Below are positions 57,069-64,000 of a DNA stretch of 64,000 bases, one piece after another. Both the position numbers and the translations under genes were made by a program. Each line of letters opens with the position of its first letter. Positions within the stretch are counted from its first letter, which is position 1. Source of the DNA: Halobaculum saliterrae (lineage in GTDB: Archaea > Halobacteriota > Halobacteria > Halobacteriales > Haloferacaceae); NCBI RefSeq assembly GCF_009831625.1, contig NZ_WUUS01000006.1:208310-272309 (forward strand), written 5' to 3'. Under the pieces are notes generated by a model, which had not been told where the DNA came from, did no database searches, and worked only from the letters and a program-made list of their open reading frames with translations.

Positions 57069-57446
57069 ATGAAAACCTCAGCTATCGATCACTTCGTGCT
57101 CACCGTCTCGGACGTGACCGCGAGCTGTGAGTTCTACGAGTCGCTGGGGGCGGAGGTCGTGACGTTCGGCGACGACCGGAAGGCAGTCCGGTTCGGCGAC
57201 CAGAAGATCAACCTCCACCCGACGGACGGGGACGTGACGCCGGTCGCGGCGGAGCCGACCGTCGGCGCCGGCGACTTCTGTCTGCTGACGGAGACGCCGA
57301 TCGACGAGGTCGAGGCCGAACTGCGCGAGCGCGGGATCGAGGTCGTCCGGGGACCGATCGAGCGCGCCGGCGCGGTGGCGCCGATCACGTCGGTGTACGT
57401 CCGCGACCCCGACGGCAACCTGGTGGAGATCGGCTCCGAGCACTGA
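57069..57446 (+). CDS. VOC (glyoxalase-like) superfamily protein
   Basis: This 125-residue single-module VOC protein has DHFVLTVSDVTASCEFYESLG and the closing YVRDPDGNLVEIGSEH. Possible metal ligands are His8, His50 (KINLHP) and the late Glu in NLVEIG. The fold covers glyoxalase I, dioxygenases and fosfomycin-type resistance proteins, so no substrate can be given. It stands alone, 126 bases after the enolase-superfamily gene. Confidence 0.88.
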   Translation: MKTSAIDHFVLTVSDVTASCEFYESLGAEVVTFGDDRKAVRFGDQKINLHPTDGDVTPVAAEPTVGAGDFCLLTETPIDEVEAELRERGIEVVRGPIERAGAVAPITSVYVRDPDGNLVEIGSEH

Positions 57447-57632
57447 TCGGCCTCGGTGACCGCCGACCCCTCGGTCGTCGTTGCGGTCGCTGTCGCCGCC
57501 GTGTCGCCGCCGCCGTCGCGTCGCTGTCGTCATCGTGTCACCGCCGCCGTGTCGCTGCCGCGGCGGACACGCGAGCGGGGCCGAACGACCGCGAACGGAC
57601 GCGCTTATCCACGCGCCGAACCTTCGTCCCGC

Positions 57633-58403
57633 ATGAACTGCCGGCGGTGCGGCTCGTCCCTTCGCAAGCCCGGGGACTACTGTCTCGGGTGCGACACCGC
57701 CAACTGCGAGAGCGTCGTGATCGACTTCGGCTCCGACCGTGCCACCCTCACGATGCTCGACTTCGATCCCGAGCACCCGTCCGACGACTTCGATCCCGAG
57801 TCGCTGGTGCTCGGCGAGACGACGATCACGACCGTCCCCGACGACGGCGAGCGCACCGCGCAGGTGCAGCTCCGGAACTTCGCCGGTCGCGTCGCCGACG
57901 AGGTGCGCCGCAAGCGACCGGAGACGGTGTACGCCGCCGGCGAGCGTGGACCGCTTCGCGAGGCCCGCGCGCAACTGCACTTCGAGTTCTACCGCGTCCC
58001 CGACGACGACCCCGTCGGCGCCGTGCTCGCACGCCGAGGGGAGCCGGCGCTGGAGGTCGTGGACGCCCCGCCGGAGGCGAAGATCGGCGGCTCGCACTCG
58101 ACGCTCATCGGCGATCGGACCGGGATGAAGGCGATCCTCACGGCCGCCGAGCACCCGCACGTCAAGAAGGTGATCCCCGGACCCATCGACGCCGGCGGGT
58201 CCGGGTCGCGAACGGGCATGCGCGCGAAGGTGACGCGCGCGGACGAACACGGGAACGTTCGGATGCTCCTTCGCGACGGGTCGAGCGTCCAGGAGAACCG
58301 CGTCGTCACGACCGCCGGCGACCGCGAGACGGGCGAGCGCGTCCGCGCGGACCTGAACGAGGTGCTGGAGGAGTCGGGGTTCGGCGAGGGCGGCGACCGA
58401 TAG
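57633..58403 (+). CDS. DUF2103-family zinc-ribbon protein
   Basis: This 256-residue protein has an N-terminal zinc ribbon (MNCRRCGSSLRKPGDYCLGC, four Cys) then a DUF2103 core with GGSHSTLIGDRTGMKAIL and HPHVKKVIPGPI. The family is restricted mainly to archaea and its role is unknown; the ribbon suggests nucleic-acid binding. The ATG at 57633 is used because the longer frame upstream is low-complexity Ser/Arg. The upstream 185 bases are rich in CCG/GTC trinucleotides but hold no gene. Confidence 0.85.
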   Translation: MNCRRCGSSLRKPGDYCLGCDTANCESVVIDFGSDRATLTMLDFDPEHPSDDFDPESLVLGETTITTVPDDGERTAQVQLRNFAGRVADEVRRKRPETVYAAGERGPLREARAQLHFEFYRVPDDDPVGAVLARRGEPALEVVDAPPEAKIGGSHSTLIGDRTGMKAILTAAEHPHVKKVIPGPIDAGGSGSRTGMRAKVTRADEHGNVRMLLRDGSSVQENRVVTTAGDRETGERVRADLNEVLEESGFGEGGDR

Positions 58404-58459
58404 CGTCCGAACGGGGGGCGATGCCGTCGGTTCGCTCGTCGCGGGATTCGGGGTCGCCG

Positions 58460-58948
58460 TCAGACCGTTCCGTGATCGCCGGCGAGGCCGAACTCGTCGG
58501 CCTCCGCCCGCGGGTCGGCGCGCTCGTACAGCGCGTGGAGGGTGAACGAGACGTTCCGCTCGCGGCAGCTGTCGCGGTAGGCCGCCAGCGCCTCGCGGTC
58601 GGGGAACTGGACGCGGAAGTCCCACCCGGTGTGGTCGCCGCTCGCGGACACCGGACGGGCGCCGGTGTCGGCGAACACGTGGGAGGCGGTCCGTCGTGTC
58701 GTCTCGGGCGCGAGCGTCGCCCGGTAGAACCGGAAGTCCGGCCCCTCGCCGAGCACGCGGACGTCCTCGACGGAGTCGTCGTTGCCGAGGGCGTCCTCGA
58801 AGCGCGTCAGGTCGTCGCCCCGGGCGAAGAACTCGATGCGCGTGGTGTCGCCCTCGACGGTCCGTTCGAGGTCGGCCGTCACCTCCGGGGCGGCCGCGAG
58901 GGCGTCGCGGAGGACTGGGGTCGACAGCGTGAATTCGGCGATGAGCAT
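58460..58948 (-). CDS. Bacterio-opsin-activator-like sensor domain, HTH missing
   Basis: This 162-residue protein matches the N-terminal GAF-like domain of haloarchaeal Bat-type regulators: MLIAEFTLSTPVLRDALAAA to DREALAAYRDSCRERNVSFTLHALYERA. The usual C-terminal HTH (beginning GLTxxQREAL) is not there; the protein ends with EADEFGLAGDHGTV. It may be a truncated pseudogene, or a stand-alone partner that regulates by dimerising. No HTH sequence is visible in the 57 bases downstream. The ATG at 58948 begins the conserved fold. Confidence 0.7.
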   Translation of the reverse strand: MLIAEFTLSTPVLRDALAAAPEVTADLERTVEGDTTRIEFFARGDDLTRFEDALGNDDSVEDVRVLGEGPDFRFYRATLAPETTRRTASHVFADTGARPVSASGDHTGWDFRVQFPDREALAAYRDSCRERNVSFTLHALYERADPRAEADEFGLAGDHGTV

Positions 58949-59135
58949 TCCGGCGGTCTCCTGTGACTGTACCGACCAGCCACGGGAATAAATGTGTGCC
59001 ACGCGATGGCGGGGAGGACTCGTTCGGCTCGTCCGGCCCCCCACGGCGATGCGACGGGCGGTCGGGACCACACACCTCACAGCGACGGCCGGAATTCGCG
59101 GGGTTTTTGACGCCCAACGGCGAAGTCGCGTTCAT

Positions 59136-59414
59136 ATGGCTGAACAGACGAAGGCGCGGAAGGTCGGCAGCGCCGGCCGCTTCGGCGCGCGATACGGACG
59201 CGTCGCCCGCAAGCGTGTGTCGGAGATCGAAGACGAGATGGAGAACGCGACGGTCGACGGCGACTCGGTCAAGCGCCTCGGCACCGGCGTGTGGGTCAAC
59301 GAGGAGACCGGCGAGACGTTCACCGGCGGCGCCTACCGGCCGGAGACGCCCGGCGGCCGCTCGGTCCGGCGCAGCATCCGCGCCGCGCTCGAGGACGAGA
59401 GCGACGACGAGTAA
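59136..59414 (+). CDS. rpl37ae: 50S ribosomal protein L37ae lacking the zinc ribbon
   Basis: The 92-residue protein has a conserved L37ae start ([22 protein letters not shown]) and end ([20 protein letters not shown]). In the family, the middle holds four zinc-binding Cys (CPxCG ... CGxC). Here the segment ([20 protein letters not shown], then TGE) contains no Cys at all. The fold would have to be stable without zinc. rpoP, with all four Cys intact, follows 24 bases later. A TTTTTGA box (about 59102-59108) is about 30 bases before the ATG. Confidence 0.9.
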   Translation: MAEQTKARKVGSAGRFGARYGRVARKRVSEIEDEMENATVDGDSVKRLGTGVWVNEETGETFTGGAYRPETPGGRSVRRSIRAALEDESDDE

Positions 59415-59438
59415 CCACCAGCGACCCCTCTCACACAG

Positions 59439-59573
59439 ATGAGCTACAAGTGTTCCCGGTGCAAGCGCGACGTCGAGCTCGACGAGTACGGCGGCGTGCG
59501 CTGCCCGTACTGCGGCCACCGCGTGCTCCTCAAGGAGCGCGCCCCCGACGTGAAGACGGTCGACGTCCACTGA
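59439..59573 (+). CDS. rpoP: DNA-directed RNA polymerase subunit P (Rpo12)
   Basis: This 44-residue zinc-ribbon subunit of archaeal RNA polymerase is the counterpart of eukaryotic Rpb12. The sequence [20 protein letters not shown] continues with [16 protein letters not shown]; the four Cys (two CxxC pairs) form the zinc site. It starts 24 bases after rpl37ae and ends 10 bases before pcc1, giving a rpl37ae-rpoP-pcc1 operon conserved in haloarchaea. Confidence 0.95.
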   Translation: MSYKCSRCKRDVELDEYGGVRCPYCGHRVLLKERAPDVKTVDVH

Positions 59574-59583
59574 CGCGGGCGCC

Positions 59584-59844
59584 GTGCCCGACCCGTCCGA
59601 CCACCGCGCGGTTCTTCGCTTTCCGTACCCCGACGAGCGACGCGCTCGCGTCGTCCACGAGGCGATCCGCGTCGAGGTCGGCGGGATCGACGACGACCGA
59701 TCGACGGCCGCCGTCGGCCGCGCGGGCGACACCGTCGAGGTGACCGTCCACGCACGCGACCTCGTCGCGCTCCGGGCGGGCGTCAACACCTGGACCCGGT
59801 TGGTCGAGACGGCCGAGACGGTGGCGGCATCGGCGGAGCGATAG
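59584..59844 (+). CDS. pcc1: KEOPS complex subunit Pcc1
   Basis: This 86-residue protein is the dimerising Pcc1 subunit of the KEOPS complex that makes N6-threonylcarbamoyl-adenosine (t6A) at tRNA position 37. It has HRAVLRFPYPDERRARVVHEAI and AVTVxHARDLVALRAGVNTWTRLV-like VTVHARDLVALRAGVNTWTR. The GTG at 59584 lies 10 bases after the rpoP stop. Other KEOPS genes (kae1-bud32, cgi121) are not in the window. Confidence 0.9.
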   Translation: MPDPSDHRAVLRFPYPDERRARVVHEAIRVEVGGIDDDRSTAAVGRAGDTVEVTVHARDLVALRAGVNTWTRLVETAETVAASAER

Positions 59845-60177
59845 GCGCTCGCGGGTCGGTTCACTCCTGTGGGCGGAGCGGCACGGGACCACTCCGTTCG
59901 CGTCTCGTTCGTTCGCTTCGCTCACCATCCCACTGCGCTCCGTTTCGGCGGCTCGTCCCTTCGGACCTCGCCGCCGTGATCCGCGGTCTCGTTCGCTCGC
60001 CTCGGCCGCGACTCGACCGCGCTCCCTTTTGTGGGCGGCTCGGGCCACGCAGCCTCTCTCTGGTCGGCTGCGAACACCTCGCCGCCGCGATCCGCGGTCT
60101 CGTTCGCTCGCTTCGGTCGCGACTCGACCGCGCTCCCAATGACCGGGCTTTTCACCCCGAAGCCCGACCGTCGAAGT
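59845..60177. repeat. Gene-free stretch with a 62-bp direct repeat pair
   Basis: No credible gene lies in these 333 bases between pcc1 and pfdB. Two 62-bp copies (59965-60026 and 60076-60137) agree at 59 of 62 positions, with the three differences all transitions, and are separated by 49 bases. Looser copies of the same CGTTCGCTTCGCTC-type motif occur just before (about 59905-59940). It is rich in GTTCGCTCGC and CTCGACCGCGC words also seen at the end of the hairpin array at 35103-35160. Confidence 0.75.
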
Positions 60178-60579
60178 ATGCAGGGTAATCTGCCGCCGGA
60201 AGCACAAGAGAAGATCGAGGAACTCCAGGATCTGCAGGAGCAGGCCCAGCAGCTCGCCGAGCAGAAGCAGTCCACGCAGACCTCGCTCACCGAGGCGCAG
60301 TCCGCGCTGGACGCGATGGAGGACATCGACGAGGACTCGACGATGTACCGAGAGATCGGCGAGATCCTCGTCGAGACCGACTACGAGACCGCCTACGACG
60401 ACCTCGAGGAGAAGGTCGACACGCTGGGGATGCGCGCCGAGCGCTTCGACTCCCAGGAGGAGAAGGTCCAGCAGCAGTTCGAGGAGCTTCAGCAGGAGCT
60501 CCAGCAGATGCTGCAGGGCGGCGCGGGCGGCGGCCCGGCGGGCATGGGCCCCGGCGGTCCCGGCGCCGGCGGCGCGTAA
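60178..60579 (+). CDS. pfdB: Prefoldin subunit beta
   Basis: This 133-residue coiled-coil chaperone subunit forms a hexamer with alpha subunits, passing unfolded proteins to the thermosome. It has [20 protein letters not shown] and a central beta-hairpin region ([20 protein letters not shown]), then a second helix of heptads and a Gly/Gln-rich C-terminal tail. The ATG at 60178 starts at the conserved N-terminus ([10 protein letters not shown]). It is 3 bases from the next gene. Confidence 0.93.
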   Translation: MQGNLPPEAQEKIEELQDLQEQAQQLAEQKQSTQTSLTEAQSALDAMEDIDEDSTMYREIGEILVETDYETAYDDLEEKVDTLGMRAERFDSQEEKVQQQFEELQQELQQMLQGGAGGGPAGMGPGGPGAGGA

Positions 60580-60582
60580 GCC

Positions 60583-60843
60583 GTGAGCGACGACCGCCCC
60601 GAGCCGACCGACGAGGAGGTCGTCGAGACCGCCTCCGAGGCGGCCGAAGGGGTCGTGCTCGATCGGTATCGGCAGTCCGAACTCCGTGACTTCGACGTGA
60701 CCGTCACGTTCGAGGACGGCGTCCTCGACGTGGACGTGTACGTCAACCCGCCGGCCGACGCCGAGGTCGGCGCCGACGAGGTGGCCGAGGAGGCCGTCGG
60801 CGCGGCACGCGACGCCGTCGACGAGCTGTTCGGAGTCGCGTAA
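60583..60843 (+). CDS. DUF3194-family small protein
   Basis: This 86-residue acidic protein matches the DUF3194 group that often follows prefoldin beta in haloarchaea. It has an N-terminal helix (VVETASEAAEGVVLDRY), a central beta-hairpin (DVTVTFEDGVLDVDVYV) and an acidic C-terminal helix. The GTG at 60583 is three bases after the pfdB stop, so the two are one transcription unit. The role is unknown, possibly chaperone-related by context. Confidence 0.75.
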   Translation: MSDDRPEPTDEEVVETASEAAEGVVLDRYRQSELRDFDVTVTFEDGVLDVDVYVNPPADAEVGADEVAEEAVGAARDAVDELFGVA

Positions 60844-60944
60844 CGCGGGTCCGCGGGCGTTCGCGGCCCGTTCCTCGGTCGCTCGAACCTTCTGGTAGCC
60901 AACTGGCACGAACGTTCAATCCGGTTCGAGTGGTGTGGTACCAC

Positions 60945-61154
60945 ATGGCAGTTCGACGACCGGCCGGCGCGACCGCGCTCGACGCGTACCGCGATCGCCT
61001 CCGCGAGGCGCCGACCTGCCCGAAGTGCGGGTACACCGACGACGGCGCCGACTGGAGGACCGTGTACCGCGAGCGGCGCCTCGTTTACCGACACAGCTGT
61101 CCCCGCTGTGCGGCGGTCGACACGCGCGTGCTCCGGCTCGACGGCGCGAGATAG
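60945..61154 (+). CDS. Small zinc-finger protein (HVO_0649 type)
   Basis: This 69-residue protein has two CxxC pairs (CPKCGYTD and CPRCAA) in a ribbon of the HVO_0649 group. The first ATG in the frame is at 60930, but the ATG at 60945 precedes the family start (MAVRRPAGATALDAYRDRL). Basic residues between the pairs (RTVYRERRLVYRHS) suit nucleic-acid binding. Function unknown. Confidence 0.78.
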   Translation: MAVRRPAGATALDAYRDRLREAPTCPKCGYTDDGADWRTVYRERRLVYRHSCPRCAAVDTRVLRLDGAR

Positions 61155-61296
61155 CGACGGCGGGAGATGACGGCACGGGAGACCACCGGACCCCGAACTG
61201 TCGACACGTTCGATCCCCGAACCGGCATGCAATGCTCCCGTGACCTGTCCTGTGGCGGATAGTAACGCTTAGGCTCGCTTCCCTCGAAGGCCTCTC

Positions 61297-62736
61297 GTGA
61301 CAACTGCAGGCGATCCGCCGTCACGTGGCGTCCTCCTGATAACGGTCGACTCGCTGCGTGCCGACGCGCTCGGACCCCACACGCCGACGCTTCGCGATCT
61401 GGCCCGTCGCGGGACGTCCTTCGAGACGGCCGTCGCGGGGGGCAACTGGACGCCGTTCTCGTTCCCCGACGTCCTGGGCGCCCGCCCTGTCTTCGCCGAC
61501 GCGTCGACGCCGGGCCCCGCCGCGGACCCGACGCTCGCGGAGACGCTGTCGACGGCGGGCGTTCGTACTGCCGGGGTCAACGCCGGCAACGGCTTCCTGA
61601 CGGAGTACTACGGCTACGACCGCGGGTTCGACTCGTTCGAGTCGTTCCTCGACGGCGCACGGACGCCCGTCGGCCGGTTCCTCGCGACCCACCCGACGGT
61701 CAACGGCTGGGTACAGTACCTCGGCTGGCCGCTCGGCAGCGCCGCGGCGAAGCTGCGCGGGCACGAGCGGCGCCACGCCGTCGACACCTCCCACCTCCAC
61801 GCGCTCGAGCGTCGGGCGTTCGACGCCGTCGACGACGCCGAGTCCGACGAGCAGCGCCCGTTCTTCCTGTGGCTCCACTACATGGACACGCACACCCCGT
61901 ACGTCCCCGCGCCGCGTCACGTCCGCGCGGTCACCGACGGCGAGGTCGGGTCGTTCCAGACGCTGTTGGGACACCTCCGTGCCGGGCTCGGGAAGGAGGT
62001 CGACGAGGGGACGCTGCGAACCCTGCGGGCGCTGTACGACGCCGCCGCCCGACAGGTGGACGAGTCCGTCGAGCGCGTCCTCGAGGAGCTCTCCGCGGCG
62101 GGACTGCGCGAGGAAACCACCGTGATCCTGGCGGGCGACCACGGCGAGGAGTTCCTCGAACACGGCCACCTCGCCCACTACCCGAAGCTGTACGACGAGC
62201 TCGTTCGCGTCCCGTTCGTCGTCGACCACCCCGGCGCCCCCGCCCGCCGCGAGTCGGCGCCGGTGCCGCTTCGGGACGTGCCGCCGACCGTCTGCGACGC
62301 GCTGGGGCTCGAACCGCCCGCGGCGTTCGCCGGCGAGAGCCTCCTCCCGACGGTGACGGGGGCGACGCCGCCCGAGCGGGGACCGGTCACCTCGATCGCC
62401 CTGCGGGGGGAGTCGGTGACGAGCCAGCCCATCCCCCGCCGCCTCGGCGACGGCACGCCGCTCGTCTCGGCCCGAACCGAGGAGTGGACGTACATCCGCG
62501 AGCCGGACGGCGAGGTCAGCGTGTTCGACCGGGAGCGCGATCCCGGGGAGCACGAGCCGGTCGGACGCGACGCGGTTCCGCGCGGGACGATGCGATCGCT
62601 GGAACGGGCTGCGGACGACCGCCTCGCGCTCCTCTCCGACGGCAGCGAGGCCGGCGGTGTCGACGGCGACGAGGGCGACGACGAGGAGGTACCCGACGAG
62701 ATCGGGCGCCGCCTCGACGCGCTCGGTTACCGTTGA
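61297..62736 (+). CDS. Sulfatase-like hydrolase/transferase
   Basis: This alkaline-phosphatase-superfamily protein (479 residues) has metal ligands in LLITVDSLRAD (Asp18) and VILAGDHGEEFLEHGHLAHY. The usual sulfatase C/S-x-P-x-R modification motif is absent; the nucleophile may be Thr52 in GGNWTPFSFPDVLG, as in phosphodiesterase or phosphoglycerol-transferase members. No signal peptide or helix is seen. The C-terminal 60 residues are acidic. The GTG at 61297 is the only reasonable start. Confidence 0.82.
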   Translation: MTTAGDPPSRGVLLITVDSLRADALGPHTPTLRDLARRGTSFETAVAGGNWTPFSFPDVLGARPVFADASTPGPAADPTLAETLSTAGVRTAGVNAGNGFLTEYYGYDRGFDSFESFLDGARTPVGRFLATHPTVNGWVQYLGWPLGSAAAKLRGHERRHAVDTSHLHALERRAFDAVDDAESDEQRPFFLWLHYMDTHTPYVPAPRHVRAVTDGEVGSFQTLLGHLRAGLGKEVDEGTLRTLRALYDAAARQVDESVERVLEELSAAGLREETTVILAGDHGEEFLEHGHLAHYPKLYDELVRVPFVVDHPGAPARRESAPVPLRDVPPTVCDALGLEPPAAFAGESLLPTVTGATPPERGPVTSIALRGESVTSQPIPRRLGDGTPLVSARTEEWTYIREPDGEVSVFDRERDPGEHEPVGRDAVPRGTMRSLERAADDRLALLSDGSEAGGVDGDEGDDEEVPDEIGRRLDALGYR

Positions 62737-62853
62737 TCGTGCCCGTCGACTGCCGACCCTGACCGCTGACCGCCGGCCGTTGACCGCCGGACTGTCGTAG
62801 TTTTCACCGAGATCGATCCGAACGTATTTGTACGAACCCGAGACAGCGGGAGT

Positions 62854-63639
62854 ATGGTCGAGGCGTTCGCGGTGGCGAGCGGGAAGGGTGGTACCGGCAA
62901 GACCACCACGACGCTCGCGCTCGGAATGGCGCTCGCACGACGGTACGACGTGACCGTCGTCGACGCCGACACGGGCATGGCGAACCTCCTGTTTCACGCC
63001 GGGCTCGCGGACGCTCCAGTCACGCTTCAGGACCTGCTCGCGCCCGACGCGCGCGGCCCCGACGGCGCCGCGGTCGACGTGGCCGACGCCTGTTACGATC
63101 GCCACGGGATGCGCGTCGTCCCCTGCGGCACCAGCCTCGCGGGGTTCGAGCGGTCGGACCCGGCGCGCCTGCGCGAGGTCGTCGCCGAACTCGCCGCCGA
63201 CACGGACGTGCTCCTCCTGGACTCGCCGGCGACGCTCGCCTCGAAGTCGGCCGTCCTCCCGATCGTCCTCGCGGACCGCGTGGTCGTCGTCACCCAGCCC
63301 ACCATCCCCGCGCTCTCGGACGCGCTGAAGGTGCAGGAGTACGCCGCCTCCTACGGCACGGGGATCGCGGGCGTCCTGTTCAACAAGGTCCGCGGGGACC
63401 TCGGCTCGGTCGGCACGCAGGCCGAGCGGTACTTCGAGGGACCGACGCTCGGGTCGGTGCCCGACAGCGACGCCGCGCGGGCCGCCCGCGACGCCGGCGA
63501 GCCCCTCCTCGCGCACGCGCCCGACAGCGACGCCGCCGAGGCGTATCGCGCGGCGGCCGCCGGGATCGACCCCGAGGCGAACGCCGCGGGCGACGTCGCC
63601 GACCGCTTCCGGAGCGCGGTCGTCCCCGACCGGCCATGA
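62854..63639 (+). CDS. MinD/ParA-family P-loop ATPase
   Basis: This 261-residue deviant Walker A ATPase has KGGTGKTTTT at residues 11-20, the A' motif VTVVDADTGMANLL and DVLLLDSPATL, with a later NKVRG nucleotide-specificity motif. Haloarchaea have several such MinD proteins; some control positioning of archaella and chemotaxis arrays, but this one lacks the amphipathic C-terminal helix I could identify with confidence. It overlaps the following gene as ATGA. Confidence 0.9.
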   Translation: MVEAFAVASGKGGTGKTTTTLALGMALARRYDVTVVDADTGMANLLFHAGLADAPVTLQDLLAPDARGPDGAAVDVADACYDRHGMRVVPCGTSLAGFERSDPARLREVVAELAADTDVLLLDSPATLASKSAVLPIVLADRVVVVTQPTIPALSDALKVQEYAASYGTGIAGVLFNKVRGDLGSVGTQAERYFEGPTLGSVPDSDAARAARDAGEPLLAHAPDSDAAEAYRAAAAGIDPEANAAGDVADRFRSAVVPDRP

Positions 63640-64000
63640 CCGGCGAGGGGACCTCTCCCGCCGCCGTCCCGATCCGCGACCGCCTCCCACGGGGCACCCT
63701 CGTCGGCGCCCGCGTCGCGGCCGACTTCGCCGCCCCGCTTGCGACGGCCCTCGCGGACGACCTCACCGGCTACCTCCGGCTCGAACCCGGGGACGCCCTG
63801 CTGGGCGTCGGCGGACGCGAGGCGGTGATCACGCTCGAGGCCGGGGTTCCGGTGCTGGCGTACGACGCCGGCGACGACGCCGACGGCCCGGCGGCGCTGG
63901 CGGCGCTGGCGGGGACGACGCCCGTCCGCGTGGAGCGCTACCGGCTCCCCGCCGACGCGCTGGACCCGCTCCACGACCCGGAGGCCGACGGGACCGAGCC
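63636..64000 (+). CDS. Unknown protein coupled to the MinD-type gene, 3' partial
   Basis: The frame opens at an ATG that overlaps the MinD stop (ATGA) and stays open to the window end, giving the first 121 residues. It starts MTGEGTSPAAVPIRDRLPRG, then has alternating hydrophobic and acidic stretches (VGARVAADFAAPLATALADD, LGVGGREAVITLEAG). I recognise no domain. Four-base coupling suggests that it acts with the ATPase, possibly as a modulator. Confidence 0.7.
   Translation, partial: MTGEGTSPAAVPIRDRLPRGTLVGARVAADFAAPLATALADDLTGYLRLEPGDALLGVGGREAVITLEAGVPVLAYDAGDDADGPAALAALAGTTPVRVERYRLPADALDPLHDPEADGTE

Noticed and set aside
57447..57632. GTC/CCG trinucleotide-rich stretch before the DUF2103 gene as a gene or repeat array
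   Set aside because: There is no regular period, and the translation is low-complexity Ser/Val; it appears only as compositional bias.
57078..59864. 928-residue minus-strand ORF over the VOC, DUF2103 and rpl37ae genes
   Set aside because: It is a shadow of several strongly supported genes, with Arg/Pro-rich translation and no domain.

Overview
This is a 64 kb chromosomal segment from a haloarchaeon (class Halobacteria). The evidence is a very high GC content, strongly acidic proteins, TATA-like boxes about 26-30 bases before start codons with almost no 5' leader, many four-base ATGA/GTGA gene overlaps, and archaeal or haloarchaeal marker genes: archaeosortase with PGF-CTERM substrates, archaellin, GGGP synthase, the CoA genes pantoate kinase and phosphopantothenate synthetase, RpoP, L37ae, prefoldin beta, Srp19, Gar1, Pcc1 and CobY. 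The genus cannot be fixed from this window, although a Halorubrum-like or Haloferax-like relative fits. About 70 protein genes and one tRNA are supported; the first and last genes are cut by the window ends.

Layout. 1-3.6 kb: the C-terminus of a PGF-CTERM surface glycoprotein, then archaeosortase A, diphthine synthase, a small winged-helix protein, and tRNA-Thr(CGT) flanked by partial copies of its own 3' end. 3.7-17.8 kb: tRNA methyltransferase Trm5, followed by a long cobalamin block on the minus strand (cbiP, cobA, cbiZ, cobD, cobY, cobS, cbiB, a HAD gene, cbiA, cobT, btuD, btuC), with the divergent substrate-binding protein gene btuF on the plus strand. Together these genes import corrinoids, trim them (CbiZ), adenosylate and amidate them, and attach the nucleotide loop. 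The corrin-ring genes and the cobalt chelatase are not here.

17.8-26.2 kb: SHOCT protein, srp19, gar1, gatB, an amphi-Trp/DUF1508-like fusion, a Met/Gly-rich membrane protein, a MATE exporter and a zinc-type ABC importer operon. 26.3-34.8 kb: M20 and S9 peptidases, a creatininase-family hydrolase, a beta-lactamase-fold hydrolase and topoisomerase I. 34.8-35.2 kb: a striking non-coding array of perfect hairpins, each with a three-base loop. 35.2-46.4 kb: membrane proteins, GGGP synthase, a 22-bp tandem repeat, a histidine kinase, AspRS, a cupin, the CoA pair, a Nudix hydrolase, a membrane-anchored molybdopterin oxidoreductase, an SDR and an aminotransferase.

46.5-64 kb: a lone archaellin, a GST-family reductase, the dcd-thiR-methyltransferase operon, pth2-truD, an FNT channel, PHP and enolase-superfamily enzymes, a bacterio-opsin-activator-like protein without its HTH, and an information-processing group (rpl37ae, rpoP, pcc1, pfdB, DUF3194 gene). 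This is followed by a sulfatase-like protein and a MinD-type ATPase with a partial partner gene. The points most worth a second look are the triloop hairpin array, the zinc-ribbon-less L37ae beside an intact RpoP, a 21-codon leaderless ORF overlapping cobT, the tRNA 3'-end duplications, and the 62-bp repeat pair upstream of pfdB.
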